Under the pieces are notes generated by a model that searched no databases, was not told the origin of the DNA, and saw only the letters and a program-made list of their open reading frames with translations. Position numbers and translations under genes: made by a program. Below, piece after piece: positions 27,095 through 41,208 of a stretch of 64,000 nt of DNA (positions are counted from its first letter, which is position 1; every line of letters starts with the position of its first letter). This DNA comes from Neelides folsomi. Taxonomy: Eukaryota; Arthropoda; Collembola; Neelipleona; Neelidae. The stretch spans positions 33,238 through 97,237 of the forward strand of contig JAQGBZ010000242.1 of the NCBI GenBank assembly GCA_034687125.1. Reading direction: 5' to 3'.

Positions 27095-28816
27095 ATGTCT
27101 AGAACCAGTAAAGTAGGACCAAATTGTCTTCGGGTGTCGGTCTGTTGGGCGAATCCCCCATTGGAATTGAGGAAGCCAGATCTTCCATTTCTCATTTACC
27201 ATTTTAATTCTTCAAAAGACCAATTAATCGGATGGGCCAAGGAGAAAATTCTTAAATTTGCCATTGATTCGTATGGGACTGATCGGTACGAAAAGATTCA
27301 GAATTATAATCGCTCCTTCAATCAAAAATTTGCAAAAGTAAACGACTCCATCGATCTCAACCATGTTTCCGGGCCCAAAGTGAGACCCGAGGACGACGAA
27401 AAGACTTTAGAATACTACAACAATCTTGGAACTGGTGACATCGGATTCATCTTCGAAACGAAGGAATTTGGCACGGGGAGAGTTTTCGTTGACATCGAAG
27501 TACTGGACGCAAGGAATGAATTCATCGTCGATCTGGGCCAAGACACAATCGGATCTTTGAGGTCCACTCTGTTGACTGCAGTAAACCCGAAGTATATCAA
27601 TGTCTTGTACCAAGTTGGAACATCGCCAATTTTACGTCTTTTTATCGACGACGATGAAAATATTGGGTCAGCAGTTGGACGCGACGGGAATCTGTTCATA
27701 CTCCAACTACGATCAAGTACCAATATCGTATTGAACATTCGATCTTGCGACATGTTCCCAATGTACCATCGGATTATTATCAAGCCAGACGAAAGAGGAT
27801 TGGACATCAAAAATCGGATTTTCAAACTTACGAATATCCCAATAAAAAGACAGATTTTGTGGGACGGCGACGAGGAGTTTTCTAATTCGGATCGTTTCGC
27901 TCTCGGAAAGGAACTCGAAAATAATGAATTTCCACTCTCGATTACGCTGACAAAAACTGAAGATACAGGTAAGCATCATATCAATGTATAATTTTCTTTA
28001 TAATTATTAATGAACAATTAATTTTATTAATTGAATCGTGAATAATCCAATTTTATTTACAGGAGGACCTTATTCACAAATCCCAGTATTTTCTGACGAG
28101 AAAAAACTTCAATTGGCTGATATTTCGCATTCGGCTCACATTAGAGAATCTCCAATGACTGTGCGACTCAAAAGCAGATGGTGGCGGATTACATTGGGAG
28201 GACTCAATTTTGAAGCCATTTGTGGGAATAACAATTGTTTGGCTTTCACAAAACAGATCGTTGCTCCTTGGGGTCATCAACCTTTCAATCTCAAATTTGA
28301 TCTGACGAAGGTGAGTTATCCAATTTATTTGAACTGATTAATTATTAAATTATTATCTATCAAATAAATCAATATTCAATATTATCTTGTATTAATATTC
28401 CTGGTTTATTATTTGTTTAGGTGAAGTGTCCATTGTGTCTCACAAATGTAAAGAAAATTCTGACTTTTTCTTTCACTAACTGCCACTGGAAAATGTATGG
28501 AATGAAGAAGAACGGCTCTGATTGTGAGACTAAATGGAACACTGCAGGGAATTCTTACAATACTGTTTATGGACAAAGAAGTTTAACAAAGTCAGATGGG
28601 ATTTCCCTTTGGTCCCATTTGTTCATTGTCACATTGCCGCTAAAGAGCGGATTTAAGACATTGGACGTTCCAAACGTTTGTGGCGGCTGTTTGGAAACAA
28701 TCGTTTGTGAAGAATTGATAAACACCTGTTTGACCTCAAACCACTCGCTTCATATTGGATGCGATTTTTCCACTTGCATTTTTTGCTCTCTGAAGAATCA
28801 CGTTAATATAAATTAA
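27095..28816 (+). CDS. Ubiquitin-like domain protein with C-terminal Cys-rich zinc region
   Basis: Three exons join in phase to about 505 residues: 27095-27968, 28063-28310 and 28421-28816. The first ATG in frame is 27095. Residues 1-110 are unassigned. Two consecutive ubiquitin-like folds follow. The second is clearer, with IIIKPDERGLDIKNRI, then PIKRQILWDGDEEFSNSDRF, then FPLSITLTK, echoing the ubiquitin core. The C-terminal third has paired cysteines: ICGNNNC, CPLCLTNV, a FTNCHWKMYG block and FSTCIFC. The arrangement resembles a group of fungal and ciliate ubiquitin-family proteins with a Cys-rich tail that I recall only vaguely. There is no signal peptide or membrane segment, so it is probably cytosolic or nuclear. 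No catalytic E3 motif is certain. Function unknown. Confidence 0.7.
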
Positions 28817-30660
28817 TTTTCCCTTTTTATTGGATTGAATTTAAATGAATTTTTTATGAACTTTTAGTAAGTTTAATTTGCATTTTAGATTTTAATTATT
28901 ATAAATTTTATTTATGACTCATTTTTAACTTTTTTATGTCATTTTTAGAATGATTTTTAGATTTATTCAATTCAATATAATTAATTGTACGTTTTTACGG
29001 AAAATTTCATTTAGAAATTTAGATTAATTTGTTAGTGTTAAATAGCGATAAAATTTATAGATAAACCATTATAATTTTTATGTTCAGTTTATTAATATTG
29101 TTGATTCAGGTTGTAATTGCATGTTAAATATTTTATCAATTCTATTTATTGAATTTTGTACTTTTATATTTTCGATTGTAGCAAATAAATTAATGAAATG
29201 CTTATTTTTTGTTTATTTTGTTAACATTATTGACAATTTAATAATACTCTTGGTCATATAAGTAATAATATTTACTATTTATTCATTACATACATTACAA
29301 TTAGGTTTCAACTACCATATTCATCATTTAGTAAAAACCAATTTAATCATGAATTAATTCATTAATCTTAATAATTATGTATGAGTATGAAAAGCATTCC
29401 ACTTATAATAATCAAAGAGGTAAAATATACGTGTTTAATGCATTTAAATTTTAACTCGCAATTTTTAAACATCCTTTTCTATAAATACTGAAATATAATC
29501 AATCATAAACAAAGTATTATTATGTTAATTATTAAAACATTTTAGATCTACTAAAATTGTTAGTATTTATTACCATTCATATCACCGAATTGTATTCAAT
29601 TATATAAAGTCAATAATCAATAACTTTATTCATATACATAAGTACATAGATGTATTAAACAACTTGTTCAAAAAAGTAAGATGCCCTTACATGTATTGTA
29701 AAAAAGTTTTTAATAAAAATTATTAAAAACCGATCTTTGATATATTAATAATATAGTATAAACTTTTTCCAACTATGCGTGCTTCTGAAATCGTGTGCAA
29801 CATTTTTACTTGATGTTTATAAACGTATACAATGTCATATTATGTTACCAATACAATGCAATGGTAGACTATGTATCATATTTATTTATTTATAACCCTA
29901 AAATTTAAGATATAATGTTTAAACGTACTAAAAAAGCATTGTGGTTGCCGTATACTTATAAACATACATATTATTGAGTATACGTAAATTCTATTTAAAT
30001 ATTAAATGAGTTCAAGTCGCGTCAGGATTTGGATAATCGATCAATCTCGAGTCCAAGAGATATTTAGATTACAAAGGGGATACATGAAGTGAAGACAGAA
30101 GCGGGATTTAAAGTAAGAAATGAATTTCTTACAGATAATTTATCTATTTTTCTTTTTCTTTCCAAAATTTCCACTTCTATTTGACATTTAAATTTAGACA
30201 TAATTTAAGACTTGTAGCTTAAAGTTTTATAAAATTATAAGTGATTTTTTAACTTTGTATAATTTAGTTAGATCTAAATTGTCGTTTTACAATTTTTTTA
30301 TTTACTCCTTTAGTTGTTGAACAATAAACAAATAAATTGAATTGTTTCAAAAACCATCATGAATTTGGATTTTCAATTTTATACTTGAAGTAATTTTATA
30401 ATAAGCTTAATTTTATAATCACATCCTTTAGATTTTATCTAAGTAACTTACATGCCATTTATTTCATGCAAAATTACTCTCATGAATATCTGCCAGTACT
30501 TTTAACATAATAGGAGAAACCGACAATTTGCTTTTTCAATTCAATTACTTTATTACTACAAAGACTGTACCTTTACATATAATAATATTCTAAAATGTAG
30601 CTATGATGTATAGACATTAATTTATCTAACATACAAAATATAATATAAAATACATTCTTT
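28817..30660. other. Gene-poor AT-rich spacer
   Basis: About 1.8 kb with high AT content, many poly-A/T runs and no frame with coding character. I see no RNA gene or mobile element. Confidence 0.5.
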
Positions 30661-30663
30661 AAT

Positions 30664-31011
30664 ATTCATTTACATTACAGCTCTCCAAAGTAAAACGATT
30701 ACACGGTATCATTGCCGAGCACTCAATTATAAGTCGGACGAGACACGAGAGGACGAAACGAAGAACACGCTTCTTTCATAATCAGAATATTAATCAATTA
30801 TTAAAAATATCAGTGGGTGGAAAACCCTTATAAACGCCCTATAATCTCAAGGCCTTTTAACCATATTAATGATTAACAGTCAAATCACAACCAGGTGAGT
30901 CACTATGCATCTGTACATTTTATAAACTATATAAATGTTTTACAATCAATTAAATGACAAAATGAATGATAAAGATAAAAAGTGAAAGTGATTTTTATAT
31001 TTTCTTTTTAG
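30664..31011 (+). promoter_or_regulatory. Likely 5' UTR exon and intron of the ABCA gene
   Basis: A less AT-rich patch at about 30690-30780 precedes a good donor (CCAG|GTGAGT, exon end 30894). The matching acceptor TTTTTAG ends at 31011, just before the first coding exon. This suggests a non-coding first exon and a 117-bp 5' UTR intron. The transcription start is not fixed. Confidence 0.4.
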
Positions 31012-31023
31012 TTTACCTATAAT

Positions 31024-34000
31024 ATGATAGAATTTAATTTAATGGAACAAGAAAGGGGTCAAAATTTTGAATCAAAATCAGCTGGAATTTTAGCACAAAC
31101 ATGGCTTTTGACCAAGAAAAATTTAAAAACGAAGATGAGAGAAGAAAAAAGAAAATTACTCGGGGTAAGCAATTTTATTAAAATTGATAAATAATATATT
31201 ATGAACAATTCTTGGTTATAAGATATTTTACAATGAAATCATTCGAAACTTTAACAAATATTATTTTAATTTTAGGAAGTTGCTGTTCCAATTACTTATT
31301 TGATAATTTTAAGCCTCATTGTTTCAATGATTCGTGGATTAAATTATGAACCTTCCTTAACATCCTTCGAAACACCACAAAATGTTTTTCACAGCCTTCC
31401 AAACAGCGGTTCATTAAAAGTTTACATTATACCAGACTCAATAGAGGAAGTTAAATTGGCCCAAATGATGAATAACATTTGGAATGAATCTCTTGGGAAT
31501 TTATCATTTACATATCTCAAATCGGAAAAGGAGCTTTTGGAGCTTTATGCATCGTCAGATGTTCAAATCGCATTAGTCAAAACCCGACCTGGTGAATACA
31601 AAATCCGCTTAAGTCCCGATGGAATTCCAGCGCCGGATCCAAAGAAAGATAAAATTGGTCTTGAAACTTGTCGGAGTTTAAAAGAAAAAATCAAAGGGTT
31701 GGAAAATCCAGCCACTTGCCCTGTCAATTCTTATTATTACAAAAACTTTCTTTTACTTCAATCTCTTCTTTCTCAAGCGCAGGTAAAATTAATTTATTTA
31801 TTCTCATTTTTAATCGTCAAACCCAAATCATCATTTTTTAACTTATTCCTTTTATATTTTTCCATTTTTTAGTTAAGATTGAAAAATCCTACCAATATTG
31901 GGACTTTCAATATTGTAATTGAAAATTACCCGAAAGCTAAATATACAGGTAAAAATTAAAGACTTCATAATATATTTAAAACTCAATCAACTATTTATAA
32001 TATTTTATCATCAATTTAATATTCAATTTCAATTTTAGGTGTTTTTATGACTGTTTTAAGGATCATGCTACCGATTTGTTCTGTTATACCTTTAGCCCAA
32101 ATTCTAAACAACCTTTTAGTCCTCATTGTAACCGAAAAAGAAGATAAAATTAAAGATGGACTAAGAATGGTTGGAATTACTGATACAGCTTATTGGTAAT
32201 TTTATGATTCAATATATGTTTTTGAACCTTACATTTAATATTCTAGAAACTTAAGAACACTATATTTATTATTTAGGTTATCGTGGTTCATCGTTTATGG
32301 AGCAATTGTGACGATTTTGGCAATTCTTTTCACAATTGTCATTCACATTGGGAAAATACTTGTATTTTTCTCTCCCGTTCTAACGCTCGTCCTGTTTGTT
32401 CTTTTTGGCTTCTCAGTCGTGACATTCGCCTTTCTACTCACACCTTTCTTTCACAATCCAAAGGTAATAATTTTAGTTTTTATTTCTCAATATAATTTCT
32501 AAACATATACATAATGATATGTAATATGTATTTTATAATATAAATTTGGAATCTTGTTTCTTTTATTCAATTTTAGACTGCTGGAATTATTGGAACTTTT
32601 GTTCTTCAATTTTCCAGTTTTCTTTTTCTGCTTCCAGTATTGACAGACGGATCAAGTTCTGATTCCTACCTCATACCTTTGAGGTTTATTAGTAGTTTGG
32701 CTTTTGCAATTGGATTAGACGAGGTTTAAAATTATATTTATTTTACACATTGTTATATATTATTAGATATAATGGCTTAATATTCCATGCTTATTAATTA
32801 CTATCAATGATTTTATCATGTTATTCGAACATCTTTAAAGATTTTTAAATTTTCAAAGGCTGCTACTTATGAAGATCAAGGTGGAATTGGATTGAGTGAT
32901 TTGGGATTTTCTGGAAAAGGATCTCAAATTCTTTTCGCAATTCTCTTTTTGCTTGGAGATACAATTGGCTATGCGCTTTTGGCTGTTTATCTTGATAATG
33001 TTATTCCAAGTAATTATCAAAATAAACCTTTTCAATAATCTACATTTATTAATAGTAATTAAATCTTAATTTAATTGTGATATTTACCTTGCGTTTAGAC
33101 AAGTTTGGAGTAAGAAAACACGTTTTATTCTTTTTAAACCCAAAGTTTTGGATTGGACAAAAACAACCGAAAAAAGAATCACGGGTAATTGATAAAACAC
33201 ATTTTAAATATTCAATTAATTGTCTAATATCAATAAAAGACAAATACAATCCAAATCGTATTAAATTTGGTTCTTTTTTATTTCTTTTAGGCTCATTTGC
33301 TAGACACTGATGGTTCATTGGACGAAGAAATCGGCGAAATTGGTCAAGTTGAACAACCGCCTGTTGAATTTATAGGAAAAGAAAATATTCGCATTCGACA
33401 TATCTCAAAAATATACAAACAATTTCGCCAACCAACTGTAGAAGCAATCAAAGATCTTTCACTCAACATTTATGGTTCTGAAATCACTGCTATTATCGGA
33501 AGGAATGGCTCTGGGAAATCAACATTAATTGGGATTCTAACTGGGCTTGTTAATTCCACGAAGGGCACAGCATCTTTATTTGGTTATAACATTGAGTAAG
33601 ATATCAATAATCCTAATTATCATTCAATGGGAATCATTTAGATGAAATTGATAAAAAAGATTGTTTTACACAGGGACTCGTATGGAATGCAGAAAATTCG
33701 TGAAGTTACTGGCGTTTGTCTTCAATACGATTTGCATTTTAAAGCGTTGACTGTAAAAGAACATTTCGTATTTTATGGAAAATTAAGAGTAATTAATTAC
33801 AAAATTCTAACAATTAAATGTTTTTGATCATATATACAAAATTGGAGTAATTCATGATTAAACTCTTAAAAATATTCAATTTTGTAGGGATTGACAAAAT
33901 CTGAAATGGAATCGGAAATCGCTGAATTGAGTCATGAGCTTGAACTCTCTGAGAAATTGGATGTGAGATCAGACAAACTTTCTGGAGGGCAAAAGAGGAA

Positions 34001-37000
34001 ACTTTCTGTTGGACTTGCCTTGATTGGAAATCCAAAGGTAATTGTTTTTGTAAAGTAAGCAAAACTAATTTGTCACCAAATCTAACAATCTCATAATTTT
34101 TTTATTATACTTTAGATCATTTTACTTGATGAGCCTTCAGCAGGAGTTGACCCAGTATCCAGACGACATTTGTGGTCTCTTTTACAAAAGCGGAAAGAAG
34201 GAAGGGTAAATGAAAATTAACACATTCATTTTAATTTTGTATGTAGTTATTAATTATAAATACCTAAAAGAAAATAATTATTTTTTAAATTAAGCTTTTC
34301 GTTAATTCATTATCCATTGAATAGGTCATTTTGCTCACGACTCATTTCATGGACGAAGCCGATTTGCTTGCTGATAGAAAAGCTATTATTCATGATGGTA
34401 CTTTGAAATGTATGGGTTCTTCTCTGTTTCTTAAGAACAAATATGGAGTTGGTTATCATCTAACGTAAGATTGTTTTGTTTATCCTTCTTCTTACAATTA
34501 TAGCTAACATGCACTATGTATTATCGTCAATGTGGCATTTTACAATAAGTAACAATATTAATCACTTATGTTAAATATAATTGTTAATGATTACTATTCA
34601 TTAGAATTGAGTTGAACGAAGACATTCAAGTAGAAAAACCAGATGAAGCAAAACCCGACGATATAGTTGTTAAATGGATTCCTGATGGATTAAAATTAAA
34701 ACGATCAATTGGAACTGAAATAATTTACACACTGCCATTGGCCGAAGTGACAAAATTTAAAGATTTGTTCGCTGATTTAGAAAATGAAATTGCAAAAGGA
34801 GGGCGAATTAAGAGCTTTGGAGTTTCAATGACCACACTTGAAGAGGTAAACTGCAATGTTAATATGAAAAAGTTAACGCAATTAAAACTATTAAATAGTG
34901 AAATTAAAAACCACCACGTATAAAATATTGTTTTTTTTAGATATTTTTAAAGATTTCAAGCGAAGACCCAAACCATCCCAATGAAGGAATGGGCGATAAA
35001 ACTGACGAAGAAGAACAAAATTTAATTCGTGATTTTGAACCCAATGTTCCTTCACAGTTGGACGTTTACTTTGCATTGGTTAAATTGAGGTTAATTCGAG
35101 TCCTTCGTTCGCCAATGGCCCTCTTTTTTATGCTATTTTTACCAATTGGATTCATCGCTTATGGTCTCACTGTTTTAACTCGAAATACCCACGATTCTTC
35201 AACTGTGACACTCAATATATCGAATTATAATGGTAATATGATTAACATTATTTTAAGTATGATTTACAGAAAAAATTTACACTATTAAATTAATTTTTCA
35301 TCAGTATGTAATCTCAAGCTAAAATTTAATTAAATTCATTAATTCTAGCAATTTATCCCGATCTTAACATTGCTCTTTACGAAACGAATGTGACATCCAC
35401 CGATTCAGCCAAATTCTTGGCATTTCTTCGTTCAAGAGGATTCACAATTTTTCCTTGGAATGGAATTTATAAAGATTTATTGACCATTCGTAAAGATGGG
35501 ACGATGAGTGCATTGAGTCTAAATGCATTATCGACTGATAAAATTCTTTATGATATTAAAGTTAATGTAAATGGAACTTTTGTTCATTCGCCGGCGATTA
35601 TTATTAACGCCATTTACGAATTTACTCAATCGTAATCATCTAAAATTTAATTTTTAATACAATTTAATTAACTATTAATTGCTAATAATTAGTCAGCAAG
35701 CATCAATATAAATTATTATTAAACATTAATTTTAGGATTGCATCCAATGAAGGAATATCAACTTTATTTCAACCCTTTGACACAAAAGAACAGAAATTCA
35801 ATTCGAATTCGTATGCTGCGTTTCTTTTGGGTCCTGCATATATTTTTTCTGTAATCTCAATGGTCATTGAAATTGTTTACGACAAAGAAGTGAGAACTTA
35901 AATATCAATTTAATCTTGTTAATTCATAATATTTACAATGTATTGCATATTGTATTACAATTCTTATTTTTTATCTTTAGATCAAAGCCAAGGGTCTTTT
36001 ACGAGTCAACGGAATGAAATTACTCCCTTATTATCTTTCAATGTTCACTGTATTTGGAATTTTCTTAATATTGACCATTGGCGTTGTAATTGGATTCATT
36101 CCTTTGTTCAACGTTCAAGACTTCATGGGTTCCTCGGCTTTATGGACAATTGGAATCATTTCCTCGTTGTACATTTTACCAGCCCTTCTTTGTGGAGCTG
36201 TTGCTTCATATGCTTTTGATCGGATGGAAACAGCTCAGGCCATTTTTTCACAAGTGGCCGTTTGGTCTGGAACATTATTTTTTATTCCGGTAATTTATAA
36301 CATTTTTCTTAAATTAAAAATTCATTTATTCATGGAATTAATTTATCAATTCAATATTATATATAATTGGATTGATTTTAGTGTTGTAAGAAATATCCAA
36401 ATATTAAATAATTTGTTTAATTTTTTTTATATTTTTTAGATTATTGTTCTTGAGGTGGCAGGGTATACAAAAACGAGTTTAATCCTTCATTGTATTTTCT
36501 CATTTGTGGACGTTTTTTACATTCCTTATGGTTTATTTTATTGGACGAGTCAACAGTATTTGATGTGTATACTTGGAGGTGAATGTGGGATAAGCGGATA
36601 TTTGTCAACTCAGTTCCTAGTGATGTATTTTGCATTAATTGTACAAATTCCTGTATTTATTCTTCTTCTTATTATTGTCGATGTGAAGAGTGAAGGAGGT
36701 TCTATAAGCCAAGTTTTCAATACTTTATTTGTAAGTTCTTCATTTTAAAACACCTTTAAAGTAGTTACATTTTTGAACAATTTATATCAAATTATTAAAA
36801 AATGTTTATGGTGTCGCTAGAAATTGAAAAGGAGAGGTTCGGGCATTAAAGACAGTAATCAAACTAACACAAGTGATATTGAGCTTGATGAGGATGTTTT
36901 GAAAGAGAAACATCACGTGAATCAATTATTAGCAAGAGAAATCAGTAATGAAAAAACTGTAATTGCTGTGAAGGTAAAAGAGAAAGTTTAATATAAATTA

Positions 37001-38543
37001 TATTTTATTTAAATATATATTTATTGGAATCCTTTATTCATAGAATCTCGCCAAGAGCTTCAAATTAAAAGTTGGTAAAAATAAAGAATCAAAGAAAGAA
37101 GTTTTAAAAGGCATCAGTTTTGCTGTTGAAGAAGGTCAAGTTTTTGGCTTACTTGGCCATAATGGAGCTGGTGAGTATTATAATATAAAACAAGATTTTT
37201 TCATTATTTATTAATATATTTTTTTGCTTTTTAAAGGAAAAACAACTGCGATGAAAATTATTATTGCTGAAGTACCTCCAGATTCTGGAAAGGTAATTCA
37301 TTAAATTAATGTCGATTTTGATATTAACGATTCATTATATTTGATAAACAAAACACATAATAAAATTTATATGTATATGCTATTTTTTAAAATTGTAATT
37401 ACAGGTTGACCTTTGTGGATACGATATTTCTTCGAACATGTCTGATGCTTTTCGTCATTTGGGCTATTGCCCTCAACATGATGCTTTATGGCCGAATATC
37501 AAGCTAATTGAGCATATTCAACTTTATGCGACTATTCGTGGAATTCCAAAATCGAATTCTAAAAAGTAATAATTTCACATCATTAAATTTTATCTATTGG
37601 TTTATTATAATTTATTAACTCTTATTTGATATTATGAATTAACTTTTTAGTTTGGTGAACCATTTCTTGTCGGGATTAAAAATTGTTGAGCATGGTAGTA
37701 AAACTGCTGAGAAATTGAGTGGCGGGACAAAAAGAAAATTGAGTTATTGTCTTTCAATGCTTGGAGCTCCGAAAATTGTTTTACTTGATGAACCAAGTAC
37801 TGGAATGGATCCACAGTCAAAGAGATTCTTATGGAATACAGTTCTGGGTTCATTTAAAGGTAAAAACAAATTATTTGTATCTTTACTCTTTAATTAACAT
37901 TGTAATATCAAAACATATATGTTTTTAAAAAGATCTTTAATTTATATTTAATTAAGTATAATTTATTTTGTAGATTCAAGGGGTGCAATTTTAACAACTC
38001 ATTCTATGGAAGAAGCAGATGCGCTTTGTTCAAAGATAGCCATTATGGTATCGATTTAAATAATAAATAACCATTTTACCAATTTAAGTATGTAGATATT
38101 ACTAAATGCTTTCATGATTTTTTTATTAGGTCAAAGGAAAATTACTGTGCATCGGATCGTCTCAGCATTTAAAGTCCAAATTTGGACAAGGATACACATT
38201 GGAAGTTAAATTGAAATGGAATTCAAGTAATACGTTTGATGTCATTACGAAGGGGTTTCCCGGTTCCGAACTCAAAGAAACTTTCTCAAATAGAGGAATC
38301 TTTTCATTGCCAAAATCTTCTGTGGAATCTATTGCGCTCATCTTTAATCAGCTTGAAGAACGTAATCCTCATATTGAAAATTATTATTGAATTTATTCTT
38401 AATTAAAGTTTTGTTTTAAATAATTTGATAAATGATTCAATTTAGTCAAAAAGAGAGAAGAAATAGAAGAATATTCATTTAGTCAAACAACTCTCGAGCA
38501 GGTTTTCCTCTCATTTGAAATTCTTGAAGAAACAGAGGAATAA
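31024..38543 (+). CDS. ABC transporter, subfamily A, full-length (about 27 exons)
   Basis: About 27 short exons join in phase to roughly 1,600 residues. The order is TMD1, NBD1, TMD2, NBD2. TMD1 begins with an N-terminal membrane segment ([14 protein letters not shown]), a large extracellular loop and [15 protein letters not shown], a hallmark of ABCA. NBD1 has Walker [10 protein letters not shown] (near 33500), signature LSGGQ (near 33985), Walker B IILLDEP and the switch [12 protein letters not shown]2 follows with its own luminal loop, [14 protein letters not shown] and at least five hydrophobic segments. NBD2 has Walker A GHNGAGKTT split by an intron (37169/37237), [31 protein letters not shown] and TTHSMEEAD. 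The C-terminal [10 protein letters not shown] is typical of ABCA proteins. The family moves lipids across membranes. Oddities are the NBD1 Q-loop, CLQYD instead of CPQHN, and LSGGT in NBD2. All catalytic motifs are intact. The substrate cannot be inferred. Confidence 0.9.
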
Positions 38544-39306
38544 AGAAGAAAGAAATCACGTCTAGTACTTTGCTTTACATTCCTACAAATTTATTGTGTA
38601 CCTGGGGGCTAACCAAAAATATATTAAATTATTAAATTCAAGTTTCATACAAATGCAAAAACTAGTAGGTTTGTAGTATTTTTATTTATGGAGTTAGTTC
38701 TAGTCAGTTAAATATTATTATTTGCTTATTTTATATACCAAAATACCAACCAGTATAAAGTTTAATTACGTTTAAAAATTTTTACAAACACATTTTTAAT
38801 TTCGACTACTTTGATTAATCAATGTGTACTTTTTTTTACCAGAACACAGCTTTTGTAATACCAATGTATGTATATTTATGTATTATGTAATCATTTTATA
38901 ACAAATTGTTATATTTAGATTATTAAATTATTAGGATTTATTTTTATTTTCTATAGACCGTCTTGAAAATCTATTTATCTAATTTTGAAAATGTATTTAA
39001 TGCATCTTTAAATGTGTTAAATTTAACTTACATAAATCCGCCAATTTGTGAATGCATCTTAAATTACAAAAATACAAATACTGGTTTTAATACATTAAGG
39101 TTCTTCATATATTTTTGTTTTGTTAAAGCTACTGATGATCCTAATAAATCATTTATAATAAGAGAACAAACCGATTCATTAACATTTCTTCATGATTTCA
39201 CTTCCGCAAATTTATACCAAAACCGTCCGTTATCTCGAATTATTTATAACTTACAACTACTCGAATGAAAATAGCTTCACCTCGACCTGTATAATAAAGA
39301 GTTTAC
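38544..39306. other. Intergenic after ABCA; weak open frame
   Basis: AT-rich 3' flank. A frame of about 100 codons at 38963-39268 has no recognised motif and AT-driven composition. I regard it as chance. Confidence 0.4.
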
Positions 39307-39433
39307 CTCCATGTAAATGTAATTGGATTTCTGTGAGGGCTTTGTGGCAGTAGGTCAAGTAGGACCGTTGAGGAATCTCCAAATCCCACACCCCTTCTTT
39401 ATTTGATTGATGGAACGTTTCTCTCCCACATGC
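39307..39433 (-). CDS. Orphan internal exon of an unidentified protein
   Basis: A 127-nt minus-strand segment is bounded by an excellent acceptor (TTTCTCTACAG) and donor (GGAG|GTAAAC). It is open in one frame with protein-like composition (KEGVWDLEIPQRSYLTY, then CHKALTEIQLHLHG) and includes two cysteines. It is richer in GC than its flanks, as the real exons here are. I do not recognise the family. Partner exons would lie upstream (higher coordinates, 39.5-42 kb) and downstream but I could not find them. It may belong to a gene with long introns or be a gene remnant. Confidence 0.45.
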
Positions 39434-41208
39434 CTGTAGAGAAAAACTCATCTTCATCTTTCCAAATCATCCCTTCAAGATTTCTCATCGACCAACGGAT
39501 CAACATAAAGAAGGAGCAAATAAGAATTGAAATCACAAATGAAATATGTTTGCAAACGGCATGTACATAAATTATTCGCCCTATTAATATGATCAAAACT
39601 TCCTCGGTAAAAAAACCCTCGTCATCGTGTCATAATAAAAAGAGCAAAAAAGAGATTCATGAGATCATAATTCAAAGCAAAGGAGAACTATTTAAATGTG
39701 CCGCGGGCATTCCGGTCATACATTAAAGTATTTCATCTGATTCTAAAAATATTCATGACATCACTCAATACACCTCTGCATTTTTACCTGTATGAGATTT
39801 CTAGGGAAGTTGAAGAACTTGCATTTGGTATATTTGCATGTATTTAGTAGGGATGCGAAAAGTGTGTGTGTAATCGTTTCTTTCTTAAGGGTATTCCATC
39901 AGCACATGCAAAAATCTTCCTTAATTATTTGAGTTTGTATGAACAACTTCCTATCTATTTTGGCCAATCCTTTTAAAGTTGAAAGATGCCGAACCCATGA
40001 AAGTGCAAAAAAGTTCACGAATTTGACCAGGTGAATCAATGTGGGAGAATGGGAATGAATGAATGAATGACTTGGGTGGGGAAAGGGAAACTATAGGGTT
40101 TTACCATTTAATTTATTTAACCATCTAAAAGTATATGCTAATTGGTCGCAATGAATGAGAAATGTTAAATAAATTACTTTTCTCTACTTCATCAACACTT
40201 AGTTTGTGAATTTCAAGTAGAGATATTTAATACTTGAGTAATGATCTTGTCATACCGGAGTCATCATGTCTCTCATCGCAAACCTCATTTACAATTTTAT
40301 TTTATTTTTTTAATCCTTATAAATCTTGTCTTTAAATTCAAGATCTAGCAAAAGATTAATGAATTATGGAGTTTAACTCAAAAGTAATTTCATAAATGTT
40401 TTCTCAATTTGAACCCACCAAACCCCATATTAGGAATGATTTCAATACGATTTTAAGTTTCAACATTATCCATGAACTTGAATTGAATGTTTAAATATTT
40501 TGCCTCCTATAATCTATTCCGTTTCCGTTAATTCCATTAATATGGCCAGTGATATTTTAAAACCCCGCAATTTATCTCTATGTATTTAAATGGTAGTAAT
40601 TTGCGGATTTTTTTAAATTTCACTAATTTAAAAATTATTATGTCGAGTAGCAAATACACCATGTAGATTAACACATTAAATTATTTTTACTTAATAAAAA
40701 CACTATTATATATTACGTAATAATTAATTCAATAAAGATAGCTTCATAATAGTTTTCTCCTTACCATATATAAGTGCCCTATGTATTTAGCATTTTAAGT
40801 TCATTTTATTCAAAAGTGCACTAATATATTGCGTAGAGGGATAAGTATTTAAAAGGCTACTAGTTGGATAATCTAAATCAATAAATGATCATTTAACCAA
40901 TGTTAACAATATGAACATTTTGACCGTTACAATTACATTTTGTAAAAAAGGTGTTAAATAAATAAAAAAAAACAGATTAATAATATTGTCGGTTAAAAAA
41001 TTTCGTTGAAAAGGAAATAGGCCAATAAAAATTATATCTTATCTTCGTATTCTAACAATGCAATGACTACCTACAAAAGTATTTCATACTTATTTATGAA
41101 ATAAATACATAATATATATAAAGTTTCGATTCATTGATTATCGTATAGATAACTATATGCGTTTTCGTCGAATTCATACTTGTTGAAGTCAAGGAGATTC
41201 CCATTTTG
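39434..41208. other. Non-coding region
   Basis: About 1.8 kb with no exon I can support. The proximal part (39.4-40.1 kb) is less AT-rich, like the first 10 kb of the window, and includes a short GAATGAATGAATGA run near 40052. If the orphan exon is real this may be its intron. Confidence 0.35.
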
